Shown here in pieces: positions 35,801 through 46,471 of a DNA stretch of 64,000 bases (positions within the stretch are counted from its first letter, which is position 1; each line of letters opens with the position of its first letter). Made by a program: the position numbers and the translations under genes. The stretch lies in NCBI GenBank assembly GCA_007922305.1, contig ML677351.1, forward strand, positions 17,451,119-17,515,118. Direction: 5' to 3'. The notes below the pieces were generated by a model, which did no database searches, had not been told where the DNA came from, and worked only from the letters and a program-made list of their open reading frames with translations. The stretch is from Dermatemys mawii. Its lineage: Eukaryota; Chordata; Testudines; Dermatemydidae.

Positions 35801-38800
35801 ATTCCTCATCCTTTGCCCTTCAATTAAGGGCTTAGTAAGCTCCCACTGTAATTTTTTTAGTCTTCCAGTGAAATCTCTGGCAAAGTCATGGAAGACAAGA
35901 CTACACTGATGGTATTTCTAACATTAAACAAACGCGTACAAAAACTCACACTTTCAGTCCTCCTTATATGTTATGAAGCAGGCCTCTTTTGATTCCCATC
36001 TCCCTTCTTTGCAGGACACCTTTAACAGATATTAAGCAAGTAAAATTTACAAAATGAAACTAACTAATCTAAAATGGATTTTTAGCTATAAGTAGTCTCC
36101 TACCCTCTATGTCCAAAGTAACAGACTCAGTTTACAGTATGTTCTGGATTTGTTGAGAAGTATGACAGTCACATAATCCATCAGTGCCTTTTTTGTACTT
36201 ACCAATAAATTGGCACTGGTATTTCTTTCTCAAAGACAGTGAATTATGCTACTTTATCTATCAAACTGGGCCCTCTGTACCTTCATTTTTAAAGCAGAAC
36301 TCCCCATTTAAAATAGTGAGTTATCCTGAAAAACTGATGGCATGGTATATCTTGAAGTAAGGTGCTACAGTACCATCCACCTGCTAAGGGGATGGAATGA
36401 AGAGTTTGTATGAGTGCATTTGGAGGGAGATTAAAGAGAATCAACTTTATCCAGTTCAAGATTCCCCCTAGCCAACTCCACCACCTCTAAATATAGAGTA
36501 TACTTAGAAATATAGTAATAATCTCTCTTTGTGTTAGTTATATTTGTAGCCATTTCTAGTACAGCTCCTTTCTTAGGCTACCACTTAAAGTAATCATGAT
36601 AATGACAGTTTTAACTCTTGTTTCACTTAGCACAACTTACCCATGAATCATTCCTGCCTCACTTCTGTATCCTATTTCCATTTATTGGGCGTGTTTTCTC
36701 AAAGCTCTCCAACCTGTACTATTTGAATCATTACTGCCTGATCAAACAGGCTCTATCCAAAGAGAACTCTGACTTTAATACAAGGATTCCAAACTTAAGG
36801 CTGAAGGGCAGACAGACAATAGAGAGTAATTGGCATTTTCATATGTCTATGCACAGGATTTAAACCATATGTAAACACGTTATAAAGGAGAAGGAACTGG
36901 AAACCTTTCACAGACAAAAGACTGAAGATTAAATAATCCAGCGCTAGGGGAGCAAACCTTGAATGGTTTGGGTAGCTACCAGATGCCACAGAAATTAAAT
37001 GAATTGATTTCACCCATCTCCCATACTACCCAGCTTTATTGCCCTCAAAGTATTGCAGTGGCTGAGCTTCCAAAATAGTCACTATTGCAGCTGAGGTTTG
37101 CCTAATTTTCAGTGGGGGAGTTTTGTGATTTGTAGTTGTGGTATCACATTTGTATCAACAATCAAGTAAAGGTGCAGCTACTCCATTTGTAGCCACAAAT
37201 GAACTGAAGAAAGGTCAAAACCTCCATTACTCATTTTGAAAACCCTGCAAGTTTTTTAAAAAGAGGCACTGATATTAAGGCATTTTTTAAGTTAGGATAT
37301 TAGCTACAGTAAAAGCCATGTTAGAAACTTTAAAAAGCTCCATTCTGGTTTCTGATTAGGTTTATCCACTCCCATTACACAGCTTGCCTGTTTCTGCAGT
37401 TAGTAAAAAGAGTAGTTTGTCAGTCTAGACTTCTAGGTGCACTGTACATTTAATAGCAAGCGGCTACCTCCAGACTGTCAGTGCTGAGTTCTGGAAGTCC
37501 ATACTGCTTGCACTTCCCGCTTTCCATTACACAAAGAAACAGCAAGATATAGCACAAATGCTGTCTTTACACATGGAAATTGTGATGATTATTATTATGG
37601 CAACGTTTAAAAGATCCAGAACTCGCAGGTTCTAATCTAATGACTTTTTTTTGCCAATGACTCAATTTGTGTAAGATACTTCACTTCTTATCTCACTAGC
37701 CCCAACTGTAAATAGAGGCAATAAAACATTTACCTCACAGGAGCAGGTGGAAGATCAACTGTTGTAGAGCACTCTGAAGGCATAAAAGCTTACATCGACT
37801 AACGCACAACCACCACCATTTCTTCCCATTCCACTAATGTTAGTGCTTCAGCCCATTCTCGACCCTGTACTCTCAGCTGCTCACAATCCCCTCCTCCACC
37901 CAGCATCTCAAGGCTAGCAACCTACAATAATTCTCATGATTCCCAAAATATAATAGCTTCACAAAATTCTGCAGTTCCCTCTCCTGGAGTTTACCAGTCC
38001 CTCAGGAATCTTCAATCCCTACCATTATGTCCAAAGAAATCACTTTTTCCCCTGTCAGTCACATCCAGAACCTCTCAATAATCCCTCACATCTTCAAACA
38101 AGCACTCATTAATACCACTAGCCCTTCCAGCTCTTAACAAAGCTTGTTGTTCCTTGTTTTCCCCTCACACCAGTCCTCTAATCTGACTCCTAGTATCACA
38201 CATTGCACCCAGTACCATCACTTCTCCTCAGAACCTACTCATGCTAATTACCACATATCTAAATACACAACCTTGTACAAATTCATCACTCTCTGCTAAC
38301 ACCAAAGCCCTGTTCCAGGCACCGTCTACCAACAACCCTATAAGGAGTCAGTGGCAGAGCCCACCTGCAGCAAGCTAAGACAGCTGTATGGACAAAGAGC
38401 CCCCAAAGCACTTGCTCTGGTATGATCCCAATTCCTTTGTGCCAGTTGGGTGTCTCATTCTTAATGAAAGCCCCAAGCATCAGATTTTTAACATAAGCAT
38501 TATTGTCCACTATTAGTTACTTTTTCAACACAATGGACAAGGATATAGCACTCTAAATGTGCAGTGCAGTTCAATACCCTATAACAACCTTCAGTATATA
38601 AAGCCTGTTGTAGTGGGTATGTTTTGTCAAGCTGAACAACCTTCACAGAGTCCCTCTGCTTGATACATTGCTTTTATTGCACAACATGTAACACACAGAA
38701 ACCCAGAGTGTTTATAGTGAATAATTCATTTTTTACAATATGCACAAATGCAGCAGTGTTTCAAAAATAGAAGCTGGTCTAACTAGATTGAATTTGGCAC

Positions 38801-41800
38801 AGAAACAGAAAATGTGACCTGTTCCAATACAATTTAAGAATAGCTCTTTTTCCATGAGCATCAGTTCACGTAGCATTTTAAAGCAGTGACTTTTTTTTTT
38901 TTTAATAGAGGGAATATTCATCAAGCCTACTTACCATTTGATAAACAAAATAAAATCTTGAATATCCTGCAAGCAAGGTGTTCTAAATTAAAAAAAGAAA
39001 ACCTGCACTTAATTTTTCTTCTGTATCTACTTTAATGCAGCATTAAGGGTAACCTCACTGGAAGATTCTACAGCAAAATGTTGAAAGCATAACAAATTTC
39101 TCTCTGATTTTGTGAGAAAATACACAAGCAAAGCTGTTGAACAAACTGAAGATTAAGATCGAATCTAATTTTTCCCATATTGAGCAAAATGTATTTTAGC
39201 TACAGGCATTTCAAATGTTGCACATCTCACTGAGCCTATTCTTACACTACTACTATGAGGCACCTAAGAATGACGACTTGGACTCCAGACTACACTACAC
39301 TCTTAAAACTTTGCTCACAGCCACAGTGCTCAAAAGTGACTGCCATCCAGGGGTCTTCTCTCTCATATAGTCTATAGCCTTGTTTCTGAACACAGTTGTA
39401 ATGAAGCTTGGAACCATGTTAGAAATGGATACCAACTGTGTTTACAGCCATTCAAGGCTGCACTGTGTTTGACTGAAAATACTGAGCACTTACACCACTT
39501 GTTTTGAGCCACAGCATAAGGAGACTAGCAGCAATTACACAATCTGCCTATCCCCCATTTCAGCTTGTCAATTGTATCTATCTGAAACTTTTGACTCCGC
39601 ATTTTTCTTAGTTGCCAACAGTCCCACAAGCCTAATTGGCAAGCAGTACAGTATTTGCAAACAGGGGCTAGGCTGATAGGATGTAAGATATGGAATTAAG
39701 TTTCAATTGCTTACATTCCATTCCCACTAAGACTATAAAGTAAAAGCACAAAGTCATCCAATTATTAATAGCTACTTAAAGTGTTTTTCTCTTAACTCTG
39801 TGAGTTTAATATTTGAACACTAATTGCTCAGTCTGTGAGTGTGTCGGGGAAAGACAGGAGACTGGTATTCTGAATATTCCATGCACAGTCCCAGGACAGA
39901 CATACAGTATCACTACATTTTCCTATAAGGAAGTGTGTGTTTTCACCAGTATGAAGATAATGTCACTCAAATAAATGGAAACTAAGTAGACAGTTGTTTA
40001 AAGACATACAAAAAACACAAAAAATCCAAAACAGTGTTTTTCTGCCACTGCATGTATTACACTGAGTTGGCAGCCAACTTTCAATGTTGGTATATCTAGT
40101 TTTGAAGGGGTAACATGGTGACTGCTTGTTTTAACATTTTCCAACAATTAACTGCAAATCATTCAGCTTCACAAAGCTTTATCTTGCCATCTCTCATTAC
40201 CACCAATAGTGTACCCTTATAACTTTCCTTTTAATTACAGACTTCTTAAATCACACTAAATTAACATGGGTCAACAGATGTGTTAGGTTATGCGAAAACA
40301 GATTTTCAGGTCACTTCTCTGAAGTTTTATTCAGCACTCCTGATTACTTTCACATGCCCCAATCTGAACTTTCCCTGGAGCAGTCTAAATTGAGCCAAGA
40401 AATTCTGAAACGTTTAAAAAGAATGTTATCTTTAACGAATCATGGGTCTTTTACTATGGGCAGACATACAGGAAGTTTAGCAATGCTAAGAAATTATTGT
40501 AACAACATGAATACATAATGAGGGGGCTTCTTTGTTTGGGACAAAATAATGTTTTCCATTAGATTAACAGGCTTGCCAGATCTTAAGTCTCTGTACATTA
40601 CCAAAACACTGGCACTGTTGGATTTGTTGCATTTTAGAAAAATATTACATTGTATCACAAAAAACTATATGATTCAGCAAAAACCAAGAACAAACAAGGA
40701 GACTGGGGGAGACTACAAATGCTAGAATACAGTATCTATTTTTACTCCAATTACTTATGGCCCATGGCAAAAAAATCTTAACAGTTTACATTTATTGTTG
40801 TGTTTAATTTCCTGTTAAATCCTCCTGTGGACAGGCATATTTAAGAGTTTGTTGGAAATATATTCACAAGTGTTCAGTTTAATACATTTTTGCATAACAA
40901 AAAGTTATTTAGGAACTTTAAGTGTAGACTAAGAATCAGAGAAACTACAACTATACTATTATTTAATAGGTGTTCACACTACTGTGTAAATATGTACAAA
41001 AGGTGTTTTGCATTACTGACATAATTTATAGAAATCACTCCTTAGCTGTCATTACGTGTGTTACTACTTGGATGCTATATAAGCACACTGAACTTGATTG
41101 TTGAAGATCTTCACTTTTTCTAAAACCAGCAATATATGAAAAAAAGTTCTCCTATCACCACCAAAAAAACCCAGCCAAAATGGTACCACATTCTACTAGT
41201 CTACATTTACTAACTGTGGAGACAACTCTTTATGCAATAACTCTAAGCAATTTTGAATTATTTGAAGGTTATGAAGTTGAATCTTGGCAGTACCATGGTG
41301 AACTTTGATTGATAACAATACAGAAGGGCCTTAAAAACTTAACTTGCTTCATATATTCTAATGTGTTCTGATCTAAATGGTGAAGTTCATCTGAAGATTA
41401 ACCTTGTGCAAAAGGTATGCTTCAATTAAGGGTGGTGGGAAAGTTTCAAGATAAGACACACTTGAACTCCCCTTATGATGTCCATAGGAAAAGCGATGTA
41501 GTGTCCCAGTTGGCACAAATCCTCCATTTTTGCCACCAACGAGAAGTTTATCCCAAAGATCAAGGTAACAGAGAGTAAACCTACCTAAATGCTAACTGTT
41601 ATTTCATTCAGATTATCTCTGTAGACACAATGAAAAGGATTTCAGAGCCAAACAAGGGATCATGACTACTGTTATGGTAGTATTTACAGTTATGTAAGAA
41701 CCAGTGAACAGTTTACCATAAAGTTTAATTGTTTATCCTTTGCCACAGCAGGCAGTCATGACCTCTATAGCTAAGGATGCACAGAAGTTTCTTTTACAAT

Positions 41801-43140
41801 CCCATTATCACACGCTCCTCTCTCCTTCACTCTCCACCTCTTACTTTGAAAATTTCCATTCTTGCTTTTTGCCAGACGGTAAGTTTTTTGGAAAATCTGA
41901 GCAAAATCTTGTTAGTGATTTTTGAGTTGGGGGGGAGGGAGTGTTATGTTTTTCTTCAATGAACATGATGAGAAATTTCTACTTGCCAAACTTTAATCAA
42001 AACAGTAATAGAGCACTAGCTGGTTGATATCTGAATTCACATTCTAAATGTGCATACCTGTTTTGCTGACTAGACCTCAGATTCCACATCATTCACAAAA
42101 AAGATTATAAACATAAATTAACCTAGAAGTGATCTACCCTTGGTAATTTGTTGCTCTGTTACATCTAACATAGACTATCAGGTTGACAACTTGCTATCCT
42201 GATAGACAAAACAGCAGTCTAGAATCAACATGAACAAAGTTAGAAATTAATTTAAAGAAAATCCTAAATTGGTTTAGATTAAATTTAAACAATTTATTTT
42301 CCATTCTATATATAAAATATATATTTCCCATTCAGCATGTAAAAAAATTTATTAAAGAAAGCACTGAAAATCACTAACTTCACCTTTAATGATACTTGTA
42401 TAATTTCACTGTTTAAGACGACCACACTGTTTGAGCCAGCAATAAGCACAAGCAACGCAAGAAGCCATCTGGGGCTCTGCTCTATGCAATGACCCGTACT
42501 ATAGAACCTTTAACTAACTACTTTAAATCTAATCGCACTCCAAAGACAGTGTAAGCTAAAAATTCAAAGAAAGCTTCACTCCAAATGTGCTGTTTTGTGT
42601 TAAAGCTGCGTCATCAGACATTGGTTTCATTCCATTTCAAAATCCTGCTATAACTGTTTTGAAGAATGGTGGAGGGCCGATAGTAGAAATAGCCAACACT
42701 GCTGAAGCTGAATTTTAGTTGTCCACAAATGACAGAGTACATACACAGGAAAAGGTGGAACGCCTCCTCTTCAAGATCATTTTGAAGGAGCAGCTGAAAA
42801 GACTAAATTCATTTTCTAAGAGACAAATCATCTAACCATCTACACACTTTACATACTTACATGAATAAAAATTTTCATGTTAAGATAATTAAAATCAGAG
42901 TGTTGTACCAAATAAAAATATCAAATAGGACTTAAACCTCTTAACACATACCTTTTACATTGCACTTACCCAGTTCCAGAAAAAGATGATGCCACAATGC
43001 CAGGCTTCAGAAGACAAAATACAGACTCTACACATTTCCCTTCAATAAGCCTTTGGATCAGAAGACTGGTTTCTTTTTTCTAATCTGAGCTATAACTTAT
43101 CATATTTTGCCAGACTCCCAAGAGATAATTTCTTCCAACT
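32855..43140. other. Long AT-rich intronic stretch without recognised genes
   Basis: About 10 kb of the ARL13B intron. A degraded hAT right end (GGTTGCCTACCCCTG, about 33538-33553) is the only transposon mark I could recognise. Open frames are short and lack splice-flanked conserved peptides. Unannotated regulatory elements or an STX19 5' untranslated exon could lie here but cannot be seen by eye. Confidence 0.5.
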
Positions 43141-43164
43141 TTCTTGTTTCTTACATATTACATG

Positions 43165-43245
43165 TTTCAGAGTAGTAGCTGTGTTAGTCTGTATCAGCAA
43201 AAACAACGAGAAGTCCTTATGGCAAGGACTTCTCATTGTTTTTGC
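43165..43245. repeat. Interspersed-repeat end with near-perfect fold-back
   Basis: TTTCAGAGTAGTAGCTGTGT plus TAGTCTGTATCAGCAAAAAC is the end of a repeat abundant in turtles. At 43197-43218, GCAAAAACAACGAGAAGTCC plus TT pairs across a 5-nt loop (ATGGC) with its complement at 43224-43245, with one mismatch. The second arm is not part of the usual repeat. Confidence 0.85.
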
Positions 43246-43875
43246 ATACTACATGGTTGCTCTTTTAACATAAAAAGAGAAACACCCATATTTAAATACT
43301 TTTATTTTCCAGGACTCTACTTATTCCACTGTTGATTTGTTTATGTAATAGACTGAAGATCATTGTCCCAGGGTATTGTTACAATTCAAGATGAGAGACA
43401 GCAGTGCAAAAGTCACCAGTCATGAGTGTGTCTCTCTATGTGACAACTCTTCTCCGATAAAATCTGTTAAATACTTGAAGTTTTTAAAACCAAAGCCTTC
43501 TTCACAGTAAACTATTTTAATCTCCAAGGAACTATTTTATATAAAAATAATCTGTTTAAGAATGATCAGACATGAACTCCTTGGAAGCCAAACAAGGTTG
43601 TACCATGTGTCATTTGAAAGACATACATTCCTCAGATTTGCAGTTCAATTCTAGTTTGTGTTATAACCTCAGTATCAGAAGAACATGACTATTTTTAATA
43701 TACATAATCCTCAAATGGGTTCCAAGTACCTCCTTGACTGTATGTGATATATTCTACTTAGATTTCTAGGTTTGAAATGAAAAGTTTGTGGAATAATGTG
43801 GATAGAAAGTAGAATCAAATTCATTTTCTATTAAAAATTATAGGAGAGACTCACAGAAAGTAAGAGAATATAGGA

Positions 43876-44173
43876 CAGGGGTTCTCAAACTTCCTAAGTT
43901 TGAGACCCCCTTTTTGCTATTTGGCACGCACTGCGGCCCAGGGTATGTCCGCCAAATAGCCCGTGAATTGAATACTTCCGGTTTCGATGGCATTTCGGCA
44001 GACACAAAGTGCTTCTCTGTGTACCCGCCCAAATGCCGTCGAAAGCAGAAGTGTTCCACTCTGCGGCTTTTCAGTGGACACTCCCGCATTCGGAGCAACC
44101 ACAGAAATGACGCCGAATGGAACAGGAGCTCGCGACCCCAGGCAGTCGTGGCCTCCCAGTTTGAGAACCCCCG
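43876..44173. mobile_element. hAT-type MITE (about 298 bp)
   Basis: CAGGGGTTCTCAAACTTCCT at the left and AGTTTGAGAACCCCCG at the right form inverted termini. An inner inverted pair (AATGCCGTCGAAAG and the complement around GATGGCATTTCGG) is also visible. The flanking octamers agree only partly, so the exact limits are uncertain. Confidence 0.75.
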
Positions 44174-44269
44174 AATAAGATGTCCTGGTCTGATATAAAC
44201 TTATTAGTATTAGTTTGAGATGGCTTTATTAGTCACATGTAGCAGAATTATGAATAGGTTAGGCAGGTA

Positions 44270-44629
44270 CAGTAGAACCTCAGAGATACAAACACCTCAG
44301 GAATGGAGATTGCTCATAACGGAATAAAATGTGGATTTTCTTTTAGAAGTTTACAACTTAACAACTTTACTATGCAGAAGAAAAATGCTATGTGTAACCA
44401 TCTAATTTAAATGAAACAAGCACAGAAAGTTTCCTTACCTTGTAAAATGTTTTTTAAAAACTTTCCCCCTTTATGTTTTTTTTAATAGTTTACGTTTAAC
44501 ATAGTACTGGACAGTATTTGCTCTTTTTTTGGTCTCTGCTGACTGATTGGGTACTTCCGGTTCCAAATGAGGCATATGGTTGACCAGTCAGTTCACAACT
44601 CTGGTGTTCATAAATCTGAGGTTTTACTG
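44270..44629. mobile_element. Tigger/pogo-type MITE (360 bp)
   Basis: CAGTAGAACCTCAGAGATAC and ATAAATCTGAGGTTTTACTG form inverted termini, each bounded by TA. The interior is AT-rich and non-coding. It is a different family from the Tigger elements at 4315 and 4711. Confidence 0.82.
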
Positions 44630-44920
44630 TAATTCTAATAAAGGCAGAGGAAATCTTCCAACTACACTACCATGAATGCTGTATGCACCGAATACAACTT
44701 ACAGAACAATAAAGTAATTTTAAAAGTAGCTACCCTTAGTTTAACTATACAAGCCTTGGAAGAAGAGCGGGGGAAGGAGGAAGTGGGGGAAAAACATATT
44801 TCTAAACCATGTCAAACAAAAGGCCTAAAATAGCTTTTCCAAACAAAAATGTTTCACTTTCAAAGGTCTATCTTGTGACATCCCAGGGATAGAAATTAAG
44901 TGTTGTGTTTCAGTGTTTTG

Positions 44921-44996
44921 TTGCAGTATTAGAAACAAGAGTTTTATAACATTCTCAGCTGAGAATATTATAAAACTCTTGTTTCTAATACTGCAA
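44921..44996. repeat. Loop-less 76-bp palindrome upstream of STX19
   Basis: TTGCAGTATTAGAAACAAGA plus GTTTTATAACATTCTCAG is followed directly by its complement, centred at 44958/44959. Of 38 pairs, 37 match. It lies about 600 bp upstream of the STX19 start codon. No transposon signature is present. Confidence 0.96.
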
Positions 44997-45512
44997 ATTC
45001 AGAGCTACACTAGTAGGAATTTCACCTCACACTCCAAGAACTCATATTAAAATGTAAATTATTTTATGACTTTTTTCCCTATCATGTCCTACCTTCATTC
45101 TCTAATCCATTTTAATTTCTATATACTAAACCATATAACTGCTGCTGGCACAGGACTGCCCATTTTGGGCCTCCTCGGGCCACTGTACATTTGGGGAGTA
45201 AGTTCTGCAGTGAAAAGGGTGGGATATGCTCTTAACTGGCACCTGTTTGAAGCAAGTCAAAGGCATGGGGTTTTATGGCAAGTCCTAGTGGAAGTAGATT
45301 AGTGGGGAGGGTACAGGTGAGGTGGTCAGCAATATGTTGCATTTAATATGTATCAAATAGCTGCGATCACCAGATACAAGGTATATTTAGTCAGATGTTC
45401 ATCTCCCATTTGCTGCTTTTTTGATATCTTATCTCTGTGCACAGGAATAGCTTTCTGTCATCCGTATAGCCAGATTGTGTGCAGATAATTGCTAACCAGG
45501 GATTTTTTGTTG

Positions 45513-45528
45513 TTGTTGTTACATTTAG
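45513..45528 (+). other. STX19: Probable splice acceptor of the STX19 coding exon
   Basis: A T/G-rich tract followed by ACATTTAG lies 64 bp upstream of the STX19 ATG. Mammalian STX19 has its whole coding region in one exon preceded by a distant 5' untranslated exon, so an acceptor here is expected. The tract is rich in G as well as T, so the match is moderate. Confidence 0.5.
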
Positions 45529-45592
45529 GATTACAGTGACATCAACTCATAAGGAAAGAAAGTGAGCTTGCTGTTCCTTGCAAACAGAAAAA

Positions 45593-46471
45593 ATGAAAGA
45601 CCGCCTTCAAGAACTTAAACTGCGAGCAAAAGAACTGCAGCTAGCTGAAGACAACAGCTGTGCTCCTGGGGTGAAGGAAGACCAAATAGAGTTTGAACAG
45701 CATGCTGCTATTTATGAGAAAGAGCCCATAACTGAGAAGTACCTAACTGAAATCCAGAAACTGCAGGACGAGATTAGTAACTTGGCAGAGGATGTTCAAA
45801 AATTTGGTCAGCAGCAGAAAAGCCTTGTATCCTCAATGAGAAGGTTCAGTGTTCTTAAAAAGGAGTCCAACGTTACAAGAGAAATAAAAATTCAAGCAGA
45901 GCATATAAGTAAATGCTTGGATGAACTGTCAAAAACAGCGAAGAAGTCTGAAAGCGAACACGGGCCATCTTCCGCCATTGTAAGAATCCTTTCATCTCAG
46001 CATGTGTTCCTTTTCCGGCGTTTCCAGAACACCATGCTTTCATATAATGATGCTATAACAGCCAAGCAAGAGAAATGTAAGACATTCATTGTCCGCCAGC
46101 TTGACGTGGTTGGGAAAGAGGTCACAGAGGAAGAAGTGAATGATATGCTTCAACAAGGAAAATGGGAGATTTTCAATGAAAATCTGCTTACTGAAGTCAA
46201 AATCACTAAAACTCAACTATCAGAGATTGAACAAAGACACAAAGAACTGGTCAATCTGGAGAACCACATCAAAGACTTGAAGGAATTTTTTATCCAGATT
46301 TCACTTCTGGTGGAGGGACAAGGAGAAATTATCAACAACATTGAAATGGGTGTAAACAATACTCAAGATTATGTTCAGTCATCAAGAGAGAAGTTTAGAC
46401 TTGCAGCCAAATATAGAAAGAGAAACCCTTGTAAAGCAATATGTTGCTGGTGTTGTCCATGCTGCAGATAA
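45593..46471 (+). CDS. STX19: Syntaxin-19, intact single coding exon
   Basis: This open frame of 292 codons begins MKDRLQELKLRAKELQLAED and ends at TAA, close to the 294 residues of human STX19. STX19 is a Qa-type SNARE for membrane fusion at the plasma membrane and on recycling compartments. The N-terminal part is helical (YLTEIQKLQDEISNLAEDVQ, KFGQQQKSLVSSMRRFSVLK). The SNARE helix lies near residues 200-265, with the zero-layer glutamine in LVEGQGEIINNIE. There is no transmembrane helix. The protein ends in a cysteine cluster (CKAICCWCCPCC) that is expected to be palmitoylated. The ATG at 45593 matches the mammalian start; five codons upstream stay in frame but contain no ATG. A splice acceptor (TTACATTTAG) is at 45519-45528, consistent with a separate upstream untranslated exon that I could not locate. 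The gene is antisense to ARL13B and nested in its intron. Confidence 0.97.
   Translation: MKDRLQELKLRAKELQLAEDNSCAPGVKEDQIEFEQHAAIYEKEPITEKYLTEIQKLQDEISNLAEDVQKFGQQQKSLVSSMRRFSVLKKESNVTREIKIQAEHISKCLDELSKTAKKSESEHGPSSAIVRILSSQHVFLFRRFQNTMLSYNDAITAKQEKCKTFIVRQLDVVGKEVTEEEVNDMLQQGKWEIFNENLLTEVKITKTQLSEIEQRHKELVNLENHIKDLKEFFIQISLLVEGQGEIINNIEMGVNNTQDYVQSSREKFRLAAKYRKRNPCKAICCWCCPCCR

Noticed and set aside
43838..44198. Open frames on both strands (61-94 codons)
   Set aside because: They lie within a hAT-type MITE and are not conserved coding sequence.
45578..45592. N-terminal extension of STX19 by five codons (TTG start)
   Set aside because: TTG is not a credible start here, and the ATG at 45593 matches the mammalian start MKDRLQELK.
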